From contig CANTFL010001315.1 of NCBI GenBank assembly GCA_947650285.1, positions 605,219 through 669,218 of the forward strand: DNA of 64,000 bases, in the 5' to 3' direction. The stretch is from Hyaloperonospora brassicae. Taxonomy: Eukaryota > Oomycota > Peronosporomycetes > Peronosporales > Peronosporaceae. The first letter of the stretch is position 1; the number at the start of each line of letters is the position of its first letter. Below are positions 26,401 through 38,149 of this stretch, piece after piece. Made by a program: the position numbers and the translations under genes. Below the pieces are notes generated by a model. The model was not told the origin of the DNA and ran no database searches. It was given only the letters and a program-made list of their open reading frames with translations.

Positions 26401-26623
26401 TTGCACCGTTTGCTGCTGCTGTTAGGTTGCCGGACTCGAGTTGCGCGTGGGTATGGTAGGGTAGGGTTTTGGGTCTGCTGTTACGTTGCTCGATCGACAG
26501 TTGTGTGGCATGGACCACTGGAGTGGGTACGTGACGCGTAATGGCTACAGGACGTCTGTTGGGTACACCTGACCACAGTGGACGTTTTTCGCTGGTCGAC
26601 CGCCGCACAGCGAAAGAAGAGAC

Positions 26624-28000
26624 ATGAGCGCGTACTGCCGCGTGACGTACGAAACGGTGTTTGACGACGAATTGCGTGTGTTTGTGACGACGCAATTGAT
26701 CAAATATGTGCTCTTTATGCGGGGCCAAGTGCCGTGGTACGTACGTCGTTTTGACTGTCATTAGTGTCTTTGTATGTGTTGTGGTCGTTGTGGATGGAAT
26801 TGTTGTGTTGAAATTGTTATTGTTGTGAGTGTGTGTGGTTGAGGAACGACTGAGCTGATGCCACTCATTTGTGTATCTGTGTGCGCGTGTGTGTGTGCTG
26901 TTCGGGACTACTTCTGCAGTCTGTATGACGAGTTGCTGCACTTGGTCGAGCGCTTCCGACGCAAGCAGCACGTGGATCCACTAAAGATACAGAGGTCGCT
27001 GTTGGTTCTGGTTGAGCACTGACCGCGCGGTGGTTGGCAGGCAGGAGATGGAGTGTGGGTGGATGTTGACGTCCATGTGGCTGTTGTGCGCGGTGGCTTG
27101 TGGCTGCTGCTGGGGCTGTAGCAGGTTGCGAGTACGAGGAGGTCTCCAGGAGGCAGTCAAGTGCGTCGAGGCAGCGGAGCAGTTGTTTCGAGGTCACTTG
27201 GACGCTGTGTTTGCCACACAGGTCAAGAGAGGTGGGTGAGTGGATGGGTCGAGCGGCGCTTGACGTTGAGAGAAGAAGATGCATCATGTGGCCGACCGAT
27301 CGATTGATCGTTGCTGACGTTGTCGAAACATGCAGTGGCGCTCGTGTTTGGATCGTCGACAATGAGTCCGCGCGAGGCGTTTATTGTCGACTTTCAAGAA
27401 GTTGTGACGGAGAAAAAGGATGCAGACGGGTGCGTGTCGAGCACTGCTCCCTCGCCACCACATCTTGACGTGACCGGTGCGTCGCTTGAAGACTCACCGA
27501 CACGAATACTTCGTCCTGCACGAGCCCTGAGCAGAGAAAAGGTCATGCACCTGTGTGCTCAGAAGTGCATGCGGGCAGTATCTACGCATTTGATGCAGCA
27601 TGTTTCGAGGTGAGACGATGATGGGTCATTTGCGGTAGCGGCCATGTGTATGCAGACAAACTTACATGCTAGACTGTGGTTGTGTGCTTGGTGCGTGGCT
27701 GCTTGTCCCAGTGCCTTGCCGGCAACGAAGCTGCATGTTGCTGTGCTCGCGAAGCGGCAGCCCACGCGTGTGGCAGGATTCATTCCGAAGCAGCACTTCA
27801 AGCTGCGACTGCCAAACGATAAGCGTGGAGTGCGTACACATTACGTGACGATATGCAGTAAAGCCGCTTGTGAGAATGATGAGTCCATGAGCACTGAAGC
27901 GTCTGCAGACACCAGCGACTCAGACATGCTCTGGTATGTGCTCGAACAGCCCATTCCGGGCTTTTCGGAGGTCATAAGCACTCGTAGTAGTGGTCAATAG
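26624..28000 (+). CDS. p31comet / MAD2L1-binding protein homologue, five exons, 285 aa
   Basis: Exons 26624-26736, 26920-26994, 27125-27231, 27336-27609 and 27712-28000 sum to 858 nt (286 codons). p31comet is a HORMA-fold protein that, with TRIP13, turns closed MAD2 back to open and silences the spindle checkpoint. The order of motifs follows the animal protein (274 aa). An early helix reads VTTQLIKYVLFMRGQVP..LYDEL (human CELLKHIMYQRQQLPLPYEQL). A core strand reads VALVFGSSTMSPREAFIVDF (human VLILLGGNALSPKEFYELDL). The C-terminal piece reads FIPKQHFKLRLP (human FRPKLNYRVP) and then LWYVLEQPIPGF (human IWFQAPVTFKGF). The match is from memory of the family, not a search. The 4th exon's loop is longer and less conserved. 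Confidence 0.75.
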
Positions 28001-28928
28001 GCACTGCCATTGTGACAGAGACGCTTTGCTGGGCGACTCACGAGACGAGAAGAAGTATCCGAAACCAAACTGAAGGCGAGCTGGGTGATGGGACACGACG
28101 GCATCTCACGAGGACGAAGGCGTCCGGCGCAATGCCAAAGCTCTCACAAAGCTCGTGTGACGTACCGGTGCTTTCCGACGAACGCGGATGCCGCAAACGT
28201 TGTCGTTGGCAGCACTTGCGTTGCGAACGACTCGATCGACTATGTGTCTGGCAGGTCTGTCAGAAGCACGACCAGATTCAATAAACATGTTGTATCAGTA
28301 ACCGCAACATAGAGAGGGACTTCCCGGTCGTCCACGCTGCAAAGCAAAGCTTCACGTCAGTGAGCACAGGCGGGATCACCTCCTGAGCAAGTTGTTCATT
28401 GTAGCTACTGACTGCCTCAACAGCTCAGCTCAGCTCCACCAAAAGCTCGTGGCCCACAAAGTGCAGCGGACATGACGACAGGTAGACTCAACCTGTGGCT
28501 GAGCAGCAGCATCGACCTGTACAAACAACAACCTCGACGATCGTAGCGTGCAGTTTTAGTTTGCAAGAGCGTCGTGCACAGGAAGAAAGAGCTATTGGCA
28601 CCGGTTAACCTCGACGACTAGGTGGGAGCTCGCGCGAAAGCGATCGCTGCACACGACTTGAACGATGTCCGGGGCCTACCGTGACAGCGCCAATACTTTG
28701 CATGCCAAGTACTTCCCACAGCAGCAATACAGTGCGTTCACATGAGCAGCCTCGCAGCAGCAGCAGCAGCAGCAGTCGCCTTCGTTCCTCCCTCATTGCC
28801 CGCCCACGAGCCAATCAATCAAGAAACCAGCAGACAAGTAGCAGCAGCATCTACCGACTCACCGCCACGCGGTCTCCGCTTCCATTCCAGCACCAAGAGA
28901 CCGCCGTCTTCCCTCGTGGCACGTGCCT
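28001..28928. other. intergenic, no gene seen
   Basis: Lies between two convergent genes. It contains CAGCAG repeats (about 28755-28780). No ORF has a recognisable domain. Confidence 0.5.
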
Positions 28929-29846
28929 TCATGCTGGACGGTCCACCTTCTTCTTGTGACAGGGACTCGTCGTCGTCGCCGTCGTCGTCTTCTTCTTCGT
29001 CTCTGCTGGCTTTCCAGCGTCCGCCTGGCCATCTGCTGCACTGCTGATCTTCCCTCCCGGATAGAGCCAAATGAGCGACACTTGGACAATGCCCATCGTG
29101 AGCGCAAACAAGTTGGGGCACACGACCAGCAAGTCGCCCAAGAGCAGACCGTACGTGAACCAGAGCGAGCCGCCCACAATGTTCATGGCCGACATGCCCA
29201 ATGGCAAACACGACGCGTCTTTGCGGCGCACAATGTGCTTCAGCTGCAGCAGCGGCGACGCCGCCGTCACGACCGACAGCACATTGGCCGGAATGCCCGT
29301 GAGCAGCTGCGCCTCTTCGGGCGAGCGGGTCGCGACCTGGTACACCAACAATAGCAGCACGAGCAGAGCAGACGACACCATCCGCACAGGCTGCGCCCGA
29401 TTGGGCGCGTACTTGCAATAGATCAGCACGTAATAGGCCCCGAGCACGACGCCCAGCAGCGACGTGCCCCCCACCACGAGGTTGGCCGTCGTGTAGCCAT
29501 ACAGCGAGTAGATGATGCTCTGGATAAAGTAAAAGAAGAAGGGCGCAAACGGGAACTGTAACGTGCTCCGTGCGCGACGGATGGCTGCGATCGTGGGCCT
29601 GTACACAGCGGCACAATAGCGTTAGCGCTACAAGCAATTCAGCACCAACGGTTAGGTATGGGATAGAGATCCGAAGTATATAGCGCGTCGGCGCTATTTG
29701 AGATGGACATAACCCACAGCGCGCTTCTAGACGTACCACGGCGCGAGCGCGAACAAGACGGACGCGCACGTCGCGACGATTGGGACGGCTTTGATGGCGA
29801 GGAAATACGTCATGTAGGCAGCGTTGGTGACCGAGTCCATGGACAT
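28929..29846 (-). CDS. SWEET-type sugar transporter (MtN3/saliva family), two exons, 259 aa
   Basis: Exon 1 is 29846-29737 and exon 2 is 29598-28929; together 780 nt (260 codons). SWEETs are seven-helix uniporters for mono- and disaccharides, built from two three-helix MtN3 repeats and a linker helix. Exon 1 gives helix 1 (AIKAVPIVATCASVLFALAP). Exon 2 opens with the family's P-T..RR.RST segment (WPTIAAIRRARSTLQFPFAPF), then YSLYGYTT, the linker helix (VSSALLVLLLLVYQVA), and the second repeat (SPLLQLKHIVRRKDASCLPLGMSAMNIVGGSLWFTYGLLLGD..PN). The LWFTYGL and PN motifs are family hallmarks. The tail is a short basic, Thr-rich cytosolic region. Confidence 0.9.
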
Positions 29847-30549
29847 GGCGCTCGAGCGGCGACGTGGAGGTGGTCGGCGAGACGAACGGGGGGGGGAGTG
29901 CGTGCGTGCGTGCGTTTATGGGACGGTAACTGCTGGTGAAATAGCGTGCTGTAATTGAGTGCGAATGAACTGGATGGGCGCGTTCGTTTGAAGAAATGAC
30001 ACTTTCTTTCCATGGAGAGCGAGGGCTAAGTGGTCGGTTTAACGGGAGGTAGTGAGAGCGAGAAAGATGGGAAGGCAGCCGTGAGAAAAGCGGTTTTCTT
30101 TCGATGACAGAAGTTTATAGGTTGAGCTGAATTGGGAACGGACGCGGGAAAAACGAACGCACGCACGAAGGGTAGAAAAAAACGGGGGACGAAGCTCGAA
30201 ACGTTGCCTCGGCAGCAACTTTGCCGGGTGCTTGTTGCGTGCAGTAGCTATAAGCGTACAATGTTGCAACGATTTGGTCCGTTGAACCCAATCACATACA
30301 AGCTCCTGGTTTGCGCCTCTCGTGTCTTTTTTTTCGATAACAAGCAAACACTAGAAAAAGGTTTTGGCTTCTCCGACGTGCACGACCTCTTTTGCCTTGA
30401 GACGCACCTCTGGTGACTGACAAGCCGGTCTTGTTTTCTTGTTGTCATAGTGTAGACTATTACTCGTGAAAGCCGTTGTCAAGCCTTTGTTTGCACGGGG
30501 GATCAGCTCCACGCGGATACATCACTGCTGGAAGTACCAGTAGCACAAC
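29847..30549. other. intergenic, no gene seen
   Basis: Upstream of the SWEET gene and left flank of the retrotransposon. It contains GTGCGTGCGT repeats (about 29896-29916). Nothing coding is supported. Confidence 0.5.
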
Positions 30550-30554
30550 GGGCA

Positions 30555-30948
30555 TGTAACGGGGCACACCCTTGCGTGAACTTAACGCAAGGGTTTCGGG
30601 TGCCCCGACAGACGTACACGGGGCGAACGAGGAAGCGTAGGATAAGGATAAAGTAAAACTGTTATATTAATACAATTAAGTCTTATAACTACTGTCTCTC
30701 TGTTTGACTTAACTTAATTATGCTAATATAACTGAGTGTATGGTGACGTCTCGTCACCACTCATTGCGCGCGTCTTGCGGCGATTGGTGGATTGATGTCA
30801 TCAAGATATCAACCAATGAACAGACTCTTTGGTCGACCCTTCAATATCACCACTTCGGTGATATTGTCTAAAGAATATTCAACTTCATATTCTTTATTGT
30901 CATTGTTTCTTTAAAGTGACAATTCCATATAACGGACTGCCCGTTACA
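30555..30948 (-). repeat. 3' LTR
   Basis: 394 bp, TGTAAC..GTTACA ends. It contains a near-terminal perfect hairpin (10-bp arms) and further inverted repeats. Confidence 0.95.
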
Positions 30949-30962
30949 TCACCCCCCCCTTA
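30949..30962 (-). other. polypurine tract
   Basis: On the minus strand AAGGGGGGGGTGA sits directly before the 3' LTR, the expected position of the plus-strand primer for reverse transcription. Confidence 0.8.
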
Positions 30963-31033
30963 ACTGATAGTCACCGTGTGACTATCGAAAATCATGGCGG
31001 CCACCCGTTGGTCACCATTGGGACAGGGAGCAC

Positions 31034-32686
31034 TTGTTGGGTCCGTTCCATTCACTTTCTGCTCGACCTCGCATAGTTAACATGTCTATGCGAGGTGACT
31101 CAAGACCTACACAGCCCGGTGCTGTGCCAGCTTCTGCGGCAGACGATTCGTCGTCTGCTGCTCCTTCTTCGCCTGCAGCAAGAGGTGCTGCAGGTGCACG
31201 CGGTACAGCACCGCGTGTGCATGATGACCCCGACATTGAGGTCATCTACTCTAGCGAGTCAGACGTGTCTGACTCGGGCAATGCTGCAGAGGCGTCTCGC
31301 TCACCGGCGACGCCTCAGTGTTCGCCAAGGCCACTGCCGAACGAACGGACTCGTGAGTTGCAAAACAGTCTGTTCGGCAGTGATGACGAATCTGATGATG
31401 AGTATGTTTGCTCATCACCGAAATCAGCTCGTGCTCCTTCGCACGAGCGACCTGACGATGGTGCAACCCATCGTCATACTGACAACCGTGGTACCAACAA
31501 AGGTACCACCGTGAAGCGTGATGAGCTGAATCCGTGGCGTTTGCCCGAACGGCTCATCAATGGCTTGTCTCACGAGACAAGCCAACACCATCGAATACCC
31601 TTATTCGATGAGACTGAGCTTCACGGCTTGGGTCCCAGCGCGAGCAACTTTCGCGCTGAAGAAGACTTTTATCTCGATGTCTTCCTCAGACATCGATGGT
31701 ACAACAGCAACCAAAAGCGTGACAAAGCCTCGCTTTTGGATGCGTGGAATGCGTTCGTCCAAAACGTAAAGAATTTTGGACGGAAAGGGTGGCTCAAGAA
31801 ACTTGAGGCGACACGCCTCAGGTTCGAAAAGCGAACGCCAACCGGTGCCAGGTACCGGTTGCACTGTTTGTCGAGTGAGGCAGGCATTCCTTGCCTCACA
31901 TGGGGAGACCCTTGTGCGAGTTGTGTTGACAGCTCGCAGCGTGCACGTAGAGGCGTGTATTTCCTAAGTTCGCCCTGGGGAAAGGCACACATCTCGGCTG
32001 AGATGCGTGACGCGATTGCAAACTTTCAATCCGTCTACAAGCGCCTAGGGCGCGTGTTTACCGATGGACCCGAGGACTCATCGGATGGGTCTCGTCATAC
32101 TGGCGGACGATACCTTCAACATCCATCAACAGCTGAGAGCGGAATTCCCAGCTGTTCCAAGAGGGTGGATACCCCCGCCACTGGACGAGGTAGCTCGTCC
32201 TTGATCCTGAATCGTCACGGTGATTCAAGATACGCTCCACTAGAAAGCGTTGATCACCGTGAGCATCCACCAAAGGATGTGGTGGAGGAGGAAAGACCTC
32301 CTTCAGATGATTCGGTTCACCATCTCGACCCTTACGAGATGGATCGCGCAATCGATAAATTGCGCGATGACTTGAAGCACGAGCGCTACCGGCGCTAAAA
32401 TTTGACTGATACCTTGCGGAAGAACCGCAAGGATCACGAGGCTGATCGGGCGAGGGATCGCGCCGATTATGCCACAGCGCAGCTTCTGGTCGAGCGGGAT
32501 GTCCGCTCCCTTTACGGCGAGCTGGCGACAGCTCGCGGGGAGATATCTCGGTTAAGTTCCGAGATATCATATCTGCGTGACCAGACGGATCGTCTGGAGC
32601 GCGAACGCAAGAACTTGATGGATGTTCTTGAACGTGGGGGCTATCTTCATCGGAAGAAGAAGGCTCGTACTGACAGTACGGCCTGA
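31034..32686 (+). CDS. antisense ORF of the retrotransposon (454 codons, then a stop and 94 more)
   Basis: This frame runs opposite to gag-pol, between the chromodomain and the 3' LTR, and overlaps the chromodomain end of pol on the other strand (32058-32686). Residues 1-150 are Ser/Ala/Asp-rich and acidic. Residues about 190-350 look like a folded domain (FYLDVFLRHRWYNSNQKRD, FGRKGWLKKLEATRLRFEKR, CLTWGDPCASC). A TAA at 32396-32398 interrupts the frame, which then stays open in the same phase to 32686 and encodes a coiled coil (EISRLSSEISYLRDQTDRLE) with a basic end (RKKKAR). The start is probably the ATG at 31034 or 31082. Function unknown. Antisense ORFs are known from some plant gypsy elements; I do not recognise this protein. 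Confidence 0.65.
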
Positions 32687-35600
32687 TCCTCCCCGCGTAA
32701 AACGTAGGATGCGTGCGCATCTTACGTGGCAATTCGATTGTGTATGCATTGCCCTTGCGATGCAACACTCGAAATGGCCCGATGTACTTCGGCAGTAGTT
32801 TACTACTGCCTACACTAGTGACTGCATGTCCAGGTAAGTTTACCGTAGACAGTAGTACTAGGTCGTTAACTTTAAATGAAAGAACATTTGCTCTTCCATT
32901 CTTGTCTGCGTTCCTTTTCTGACGGTCCACCGCATTTGCGATGGCGTCCTGAACGAAACGGACTACCGCTTCTCGAGTCAGCAGGAAGTTCTCTGCTGAC
33001 TCTTTGTTTTGTCTTTCAGTGCGCTTCGTGCGCACTGCTAAGAGATTGCTCTCTTCTTCAGCGAGGTTGTCTTCTTCCTCGCTGGCATAATCGTTGACGA
33101 TGCTGAATATACCAGCATCGTCATCATCATCCGAGTAAATAATAGCGTCGTCGCTATTATTGAGGTGATCTTCTTCATCGATGTCGACCTGATCGACATC
33201 GGCATCATACGTGACGACGTTAGCGTCGACACGTGATGAGCAAGAGCCAAACGGTTTTTGCTCGAGCGAGTCCCCCCCCCCCTTATCCAAGAGTCACACT
33301 CTAGAAGGGTGGGCACACGTGGATGGCGTAGACCATTCACGTAAAACGGTGTGTGATGTGTGGAAGTATGCACCGAATTATTGATGGCGAATTCCACCAT
33401 GGGTAGGAATTCGCTCCAACTCGGAAACGAGTGGACATATCCTCGAAGGATCTCTTCGAGGACACCGTTCGCACGTTCCGTCTGACCATCTGTTTCGGGA
33501 TGGTCAGAAGTAGACATCTTCAATCGTGTTCCAAGAGACTGGAACACGGTTTGCCAAAATTACGCCGTGAACCGAGGGTCACGGTCGGATACGAGTTCAC
33601 GGGGTAACCCGTGGAGTCTAAAGACCGTGTCTAGAAAGAAACGAGCACAACCTTGAGCCTTGATCGACTCAGGGACAGCAGCAAGATGCACCATCTTGCT
33701 GAATCGGTCAACAAACACAAGAATACCTTTATTCTTGTGAGCGTCTTCGGTAAAACCGAAGACGAAGTCCATTGAAACGGACTGCCAGCACTCTGTCGGA
33801 ACAGGCAGAGGCTGCAATGGCGCACGGGATGAAGGACTAGGCTTCACCCGTTGACAAACCTCGCAAGCACGTATGTACTTGCGGACAAACTGATACTGGC
33901 GTGGCCAGTAAAAGTCACGACTTACCGTGAGGTAAGTCTTTTCTCTACCACGATGGCCACCTGTTGGGGCATCGTGACACTCATACATGATGCGTAAACG
34001 CAAATCATTATGAGCGGGTACGACGACACGAGGCGTGTCGTCGGCAACAGCTATATAGTACAGCAATCCGTTGCGTGTACTATACTGATCCGATGAGGAT
34101 CGGTATAAAGCTGGTAATCCCTCATGGATTTACTGGATGGATTCACCAGATGATCCGTCAATCGCAGAAGATCCTTATCTTCCGCGTATGCCTTTCGTAC
34201 GTCGTCAAGTAAACTTGACGACGGGACACTGACTGACAGTGTCGCAACAGTGGGCCTATCCTCACTGTTGATTTGTGCGTCCGGCTCGAAATCGGGCCGG
34301 CGCGAAAGCGCATCAGCGACGACATTGAGTCGTCCTGGTTTATACTCCACGGAGAAGTTACACTCCGCGAAGAAAGACAGCCACCTCTCCATCCTTTGCG
34401 AGAGGTGTGGGCTGTTTACGGCCGTGCGTAGTGACGCATGGTCCGTATAGACAACAAACGGTCTATCTCCCAAAAGATAGACGCGAAAATTAGCCAGTGC
34501 GTACTTCATGGCAAGGAGTTCCTTTTCATGCACTGGGTAATTACGCTCAGCTGCTTGCAGCTGACGCGACTGATAACAGATGACGCGCTCCGCGCCATCT
34601 GCATCGAACTGCATTAACGTACAGCCGATTGCAAAATCGCTGGCGTCACAGACCACATGAAATGGTCTGTCCTGATCTGCAATCGCCAAGATCGGCGATT
34701 GCATCAATCTTTGCTTGATACCCTCGAAGGAACGCTGACACTCAGCTATCCATGACCACTTGACATTTTTCTTGAGCAAGCAAGAAAGATGAACAGTCAT
34801 CTCGGCGTAGTTGCGCGAGTACTTGTGCAAGTACGCCGCTAGACCAAGGAACTTCCTTAGTCCCTTGACATCGACTGGCACTGGCTAGTCAATGATCGCC
34901 TTGATCTTTTCGGGATCAGGGCGTACGCCGTGTTTACCCACGATGCACCCAAGAAGTGGTATTTCGCTAGCCGCGAATATGCACTTCTTGAGGTTGGCGT
35001 ACAACTTATGCTTGCGCATAAGTTGAAGAACCTGACGAACGTGAGTTCTGTGAACTTCAACGTCCGTCTTTCCGTCTATAGCCCGGATATGGACGAACAC
35101 ATCGTCGAAGTAACTCGGTGCAAAGTCTCGCACCGGTCTCAACAGATTTGTGACACATCTGTTGAATGTTGCAGGGGCATTGCTCAGCCCCTGTGGCATA
35201 ACTAGCCACTCCCACAGCATCCCGCTGGGGGTACTCACTGCCGTGAACGTGATGTCCCGTTCACGCATGGGGATCTGATAGAACCCATCCATCAGATCCA
35301 TGGACGAAAAGATGGTACTCTTTGACATACCATCTATGATTACGTCCTTCCTCGGTATCGGCGTCTGAGCCGGTGCCGTTGCAGCATTCAATTTGTTGAA
35401 TGCGTGCACTATCCGCCATCCTCCTGTGGCCTTTCGCACACAGAAGGTCGGAGAGCTGTGAGGGGATGTTTATTCCCTCACATGGCCCGCTGCTAAGCGA
35501 TCGGCAAAGAACTTGTCGATCGCTAGTACTTGTTCACGAGGCAGTGGCCACTGCTTCATGACACAGTTCTTCGAGCCCGATTTGAGCTCGATCTCGTGTC

Positions 35601-36972
35601 GAGTGCCTTTGTCTTTAGGCAACTCGCAAGGTACGGATTCAGGGAACACATTCCTGAATTCGATCAAATCCTTATATAAAGGATTTGCCTGAAGTGACTC
35701 CCAGGATTGGGACGCGTATCGCTCAATCCGAGTCTTCTCATCGAGGACACTTTCTTCCATTGATGAGCTGCTGAGAACCCGTTCGTTCTCAGCAAATACT
35801 GTTGCCGACCGAATATTGGCCACATACTCATCCTCTGTGACGAGTATGCAGATCTGCTTGACTTTGCCACTACGCAGATCACGCAAGAACCGTTTCGGTT
35901 CTAGCGTTGGCAACTGAGTTATCTCCGAAGTTAACTTCGGAGGCACAATCAGATCAAGCGTATTAGCGCCTACGCTTGATCCGTCATTAACCAAGACGCT
36001 CAACGTCTCGGTTACTTCCCGGGAACTTCTTTCCACAGGTTGCTGAGGGCCTGATCCCTCAGCAAGTGACTCTTGAGGAACTCCTTCCTCAAGTACGTGG
36101 GGACTTATTCCCTCGACGTCTTCCGACTGTGGCTGTGCAACCACAGTCAGGAACCGATCCTCTACGGTCGACTCTCCAGTCGACCTAGGATTTTCATGTT
36201 GCCCCTTGGGGGCAACAGACTTCTTTCTTCTAAGATGCTGCCCGCTAGGCATGCATCCATGTCTCGGTCCACTCGACTTATTCGAGTGGTGGACCTTCGG
36301 CGCAGCCTGTACTTCTGTACAGCCGCCGGGAGCTTGCTCCACAGTGTAGTGATCAACTACACTGTGATCTTGTGCAGTCGTGATAGGGACCGAACCGCAA
36401 GTGAGGCCATCGCACTCACTCGCAGAACATCCACACGCTTGTGGACGCTCCAAGATGTTCATCAAATGGCCATCTGATGAACAAGCAGCAGGCATCTTCA
36501 CGGATCGATGCTGCCAGCTCACTCTTGGCTCGTACTTTCTGAGCCAAGGTAATCCCAGGATGACATCAAATTTGTCATCCATATCTAGTACGATGAAGTC
36601 ATCATCGTACTGTTCGCCCTCTAACGTGTAGTGGATTCCTACTACACGTTTCTCAACGGTTATCGATGCGCCTGTAGCAAGGCGCACCGTCATCCTTGTG
36701 AGGGGAATGTCGCGCTCAACGAACTTGATCCTACGACCCTCTAGTGACTGGCGACGAACAAAGTTGTTCGACGCCCCACAGTCTACTAGGGCACGAAGCG
36801 ACAAATCATTTGTCGCTTCCAACTTCAAGGTGATGAGCGAAACGTCATCACCAGGTGCAGAGACACACAATGATTGTGTATCTGGAGCAACTTCCGTCAA
36901 GAGATTTGCAAATTCTCTTGAGGTTGCTGGATCAGTAGGGCGCTCCGCCCCTACTGACCCCGACCATTTTTT
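32058..36972 (-). pseudogene. pol: decayed pol: protease, RT, RNase H, integrase, chromodomain
   Basis: Read on the minus strand from the gag end. Protease has VDCGASNNF and the later VILGLPWL. RT follows (FSSMDLMDGFYQIPM, MPQGLSNAPATF, SYFDDVFVH, where FDD is the catalytic pair). RNase H has VVCDASDFAIG, YPVHEKELLA and YTDHASL. Integrase has an H-H-C-C head (H..GGHRGREKT, C..C), SMDFVFGF, SDRDPRFT and the NGVLEE glutamate. The C-terminus is a chromodomain (FLVERILNHRDD, YLVQWRGYPPSWNSWE). Breaks: in-frame stops at 35470-35472, 34885-34887 and 33560-33562; a frame change near 34051-34090; another at the C run 33272-33282. The FDD in place of the usual Y/FVDD spacing is otherwise normal. This copy cannot make an active Pol by itself. 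Confidence 0.92.
36932..36972 (-). promoter_or_regulatory. predicted -1 ribosomal frameshift signal between gag and pol
   Basis: On the minus strand the gag frame reads through A-AAA-AAT (36972-36966), a slippery heptamer of the X-XXY-YYZ type. After an 8-nt spacer comes a perfect 9-bp stem (arms 36957-36949 and 36940-36932, 8-nt loop). The gag stop at 36953-36951 lies in the stem. Slipping back one base opens the pol frame, which is continuous from here. Slippery site, spacer and stem fit the known arrangement of -1 frameshift signals. Confidence 0.75.
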
Positions 36973-37979
36973 GATCGTCCGTCTCGCTGTTGCGAAGCCG
37001 CAACAGCGCTGGACCCACGCCCATTGCCCTTTCTGGCAAATGGTCGTCCATTTCGCTCAGTACTGTTTGGTACTGGGCGTGGAGCACTACACTCGTATGC
37101 GTAGTGCCCTAACTTTTGACAGCGATTGCACCTCTGCAATCGCTTGTTGTTCGAAGAGCGAGGTCTCTCGCCCTCAACATAGCAGAGGTCCATTGGTTCT
37201 GGACCTCCGATCTCTTGTCGTCTTGGTGGACGGTAAGAGTTTGAGCTAGCATGAGCCTGTCTCATGCTAAAGTCTTCCTGTTCCACGGCTGATATCTCTT
37301 CTTCAAGCGTATTCAGCTCAAGGCGGAACAGGTGGCTCCTGACAGGCCCTTCTGCGAGCCCTTGCATGAACACCGTAATCAACGTGTGTTCATGAACTGG
37401 GTTAGCAGTTATACTACTCGCTAGGAGTCGTATATGTTGTGCGTAAGCGTGCACATCACGCTTACCCTGCTTGAGTTTCTGGAGCTCTGAACGAGCCCTG
37501 ATCTCAGCCCGTGGCGGCTCAAACGTTTGTCTGAGCCGGGACTTGAAGTCATCTAGCGACCTAAACACATTTGGGTCGCTACTCTCGAGCCCCAGGGACC
37601 AAGTTTTGGCACGCCCTGTCAAGTGGGTCTGAGCAAATATGAGTTTCATTTGCTCATCTTCGACGCGACGAGCCCTTAAGGCTCTGTCGAGTTCGACAAA
37701 CCATAGTAACAGGGAGTCCTCCGGGACTCCACTGTACTTGGAGATGTCAACCTTCATGACCTCGGGACGACGCGCATGTGCCGTCCCGCCCACAGCAGCA
37801 TGGAATTGCTGCTGTCTCAACATCTCCGTCTGTTGAGCACCGAGTTCTCTCAACTGCTCGGCCTGTTGATAGCCTTGCTGGTGAAGCAAGGCTACCTTCT
37901 CCCTTTCGGCGACAAGTTCACTTTGGATGAACTTGGCTATAGCACCATGTTGTTGGTCTCTGTCTAGAGACTCCAACAT
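36951..37979 (-). CDS. gag: retrotransposon Gag, 342 aa
   Basis: Intact frame from the ATG at 37979. The N-terminal third is a coiled coil rich in Gln (LLHQQGYQQAEQLRELG). The middle is the retrotransposon Gag fold (SLLLWFVELDRALRA, LTGRAKTWSL, FKSRLRQTFEPP, YAQHIRLLAS). A CCHC knuckle follows (CNRCQKLGHYAYEC), then a basic Gly/Arg-rich tail for RNA binding. The start codon falls inside a nested hairpin (37946-37980). Confidence 0.93.
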   Translation of the reverse strand: MLESLDRDQQHGAIAKFIQSELVAEREKVALLHQQGYQQAEQLRELGAQQTEMLRQQQFHAAVGGTAHARRPEVMKVDISKYSGVPEDSLLLWFVELDRALRARRVEDEQMKLIFAQTHLTGRAKTWSLGLESSDPNVFRSLDDFKSRLRQTFEPPRAEIRARSELQKLKQGKRDVHAYAQHIRLLASSITANPVHEHTLITVFMQGLAEGPVRSHLFRLELNTLEEEISAVEQEDFSMRQAHASSNSYRPPRRQEIGGPEPMDLCYVEGERPRSSNNKRLQRCNRCQKLGHYAYECSAPRPVPNSTERNGRPFARKGNGRGSSAVAASQQRDGRSKNGRGQ

Positions 37980-38129
37980 GGCGCTAATGGCGAACTCGCC
38001 TACGGTAGAACTCGTTCGTTATACCGCACCCCATTCGGTGTCGCTCAAATGGGTAAACCCTTCACGCGTGGCGTGAAAGGTCTCTTCATCATCCAACATG
38101 TTCATGTTGGATGTTGTGGTCCTTGGAAG

Positions 38130-38149
38130 GACTACAAAGTGCTACCAGG
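38130..38149 (-). other. primer binding site region
   Basis: On the minus strand, TGGTAGCACTTTG begins 2-3 nt after the 5' LTR. TGG is the complement of a tRNA CCA end, as expected for a tRNA primer site. I cannot name the tRNA. Confidence 0.6.

Noticed and set aside
31034..38149. Reading the regularly spaced hairpins as a CRISPR-like array
   Set aside because: The arms differ in sequence from one hairpin to the next, spacing is irregular, and they lie inside gag/pol coding sequence of a eukaryotic element.
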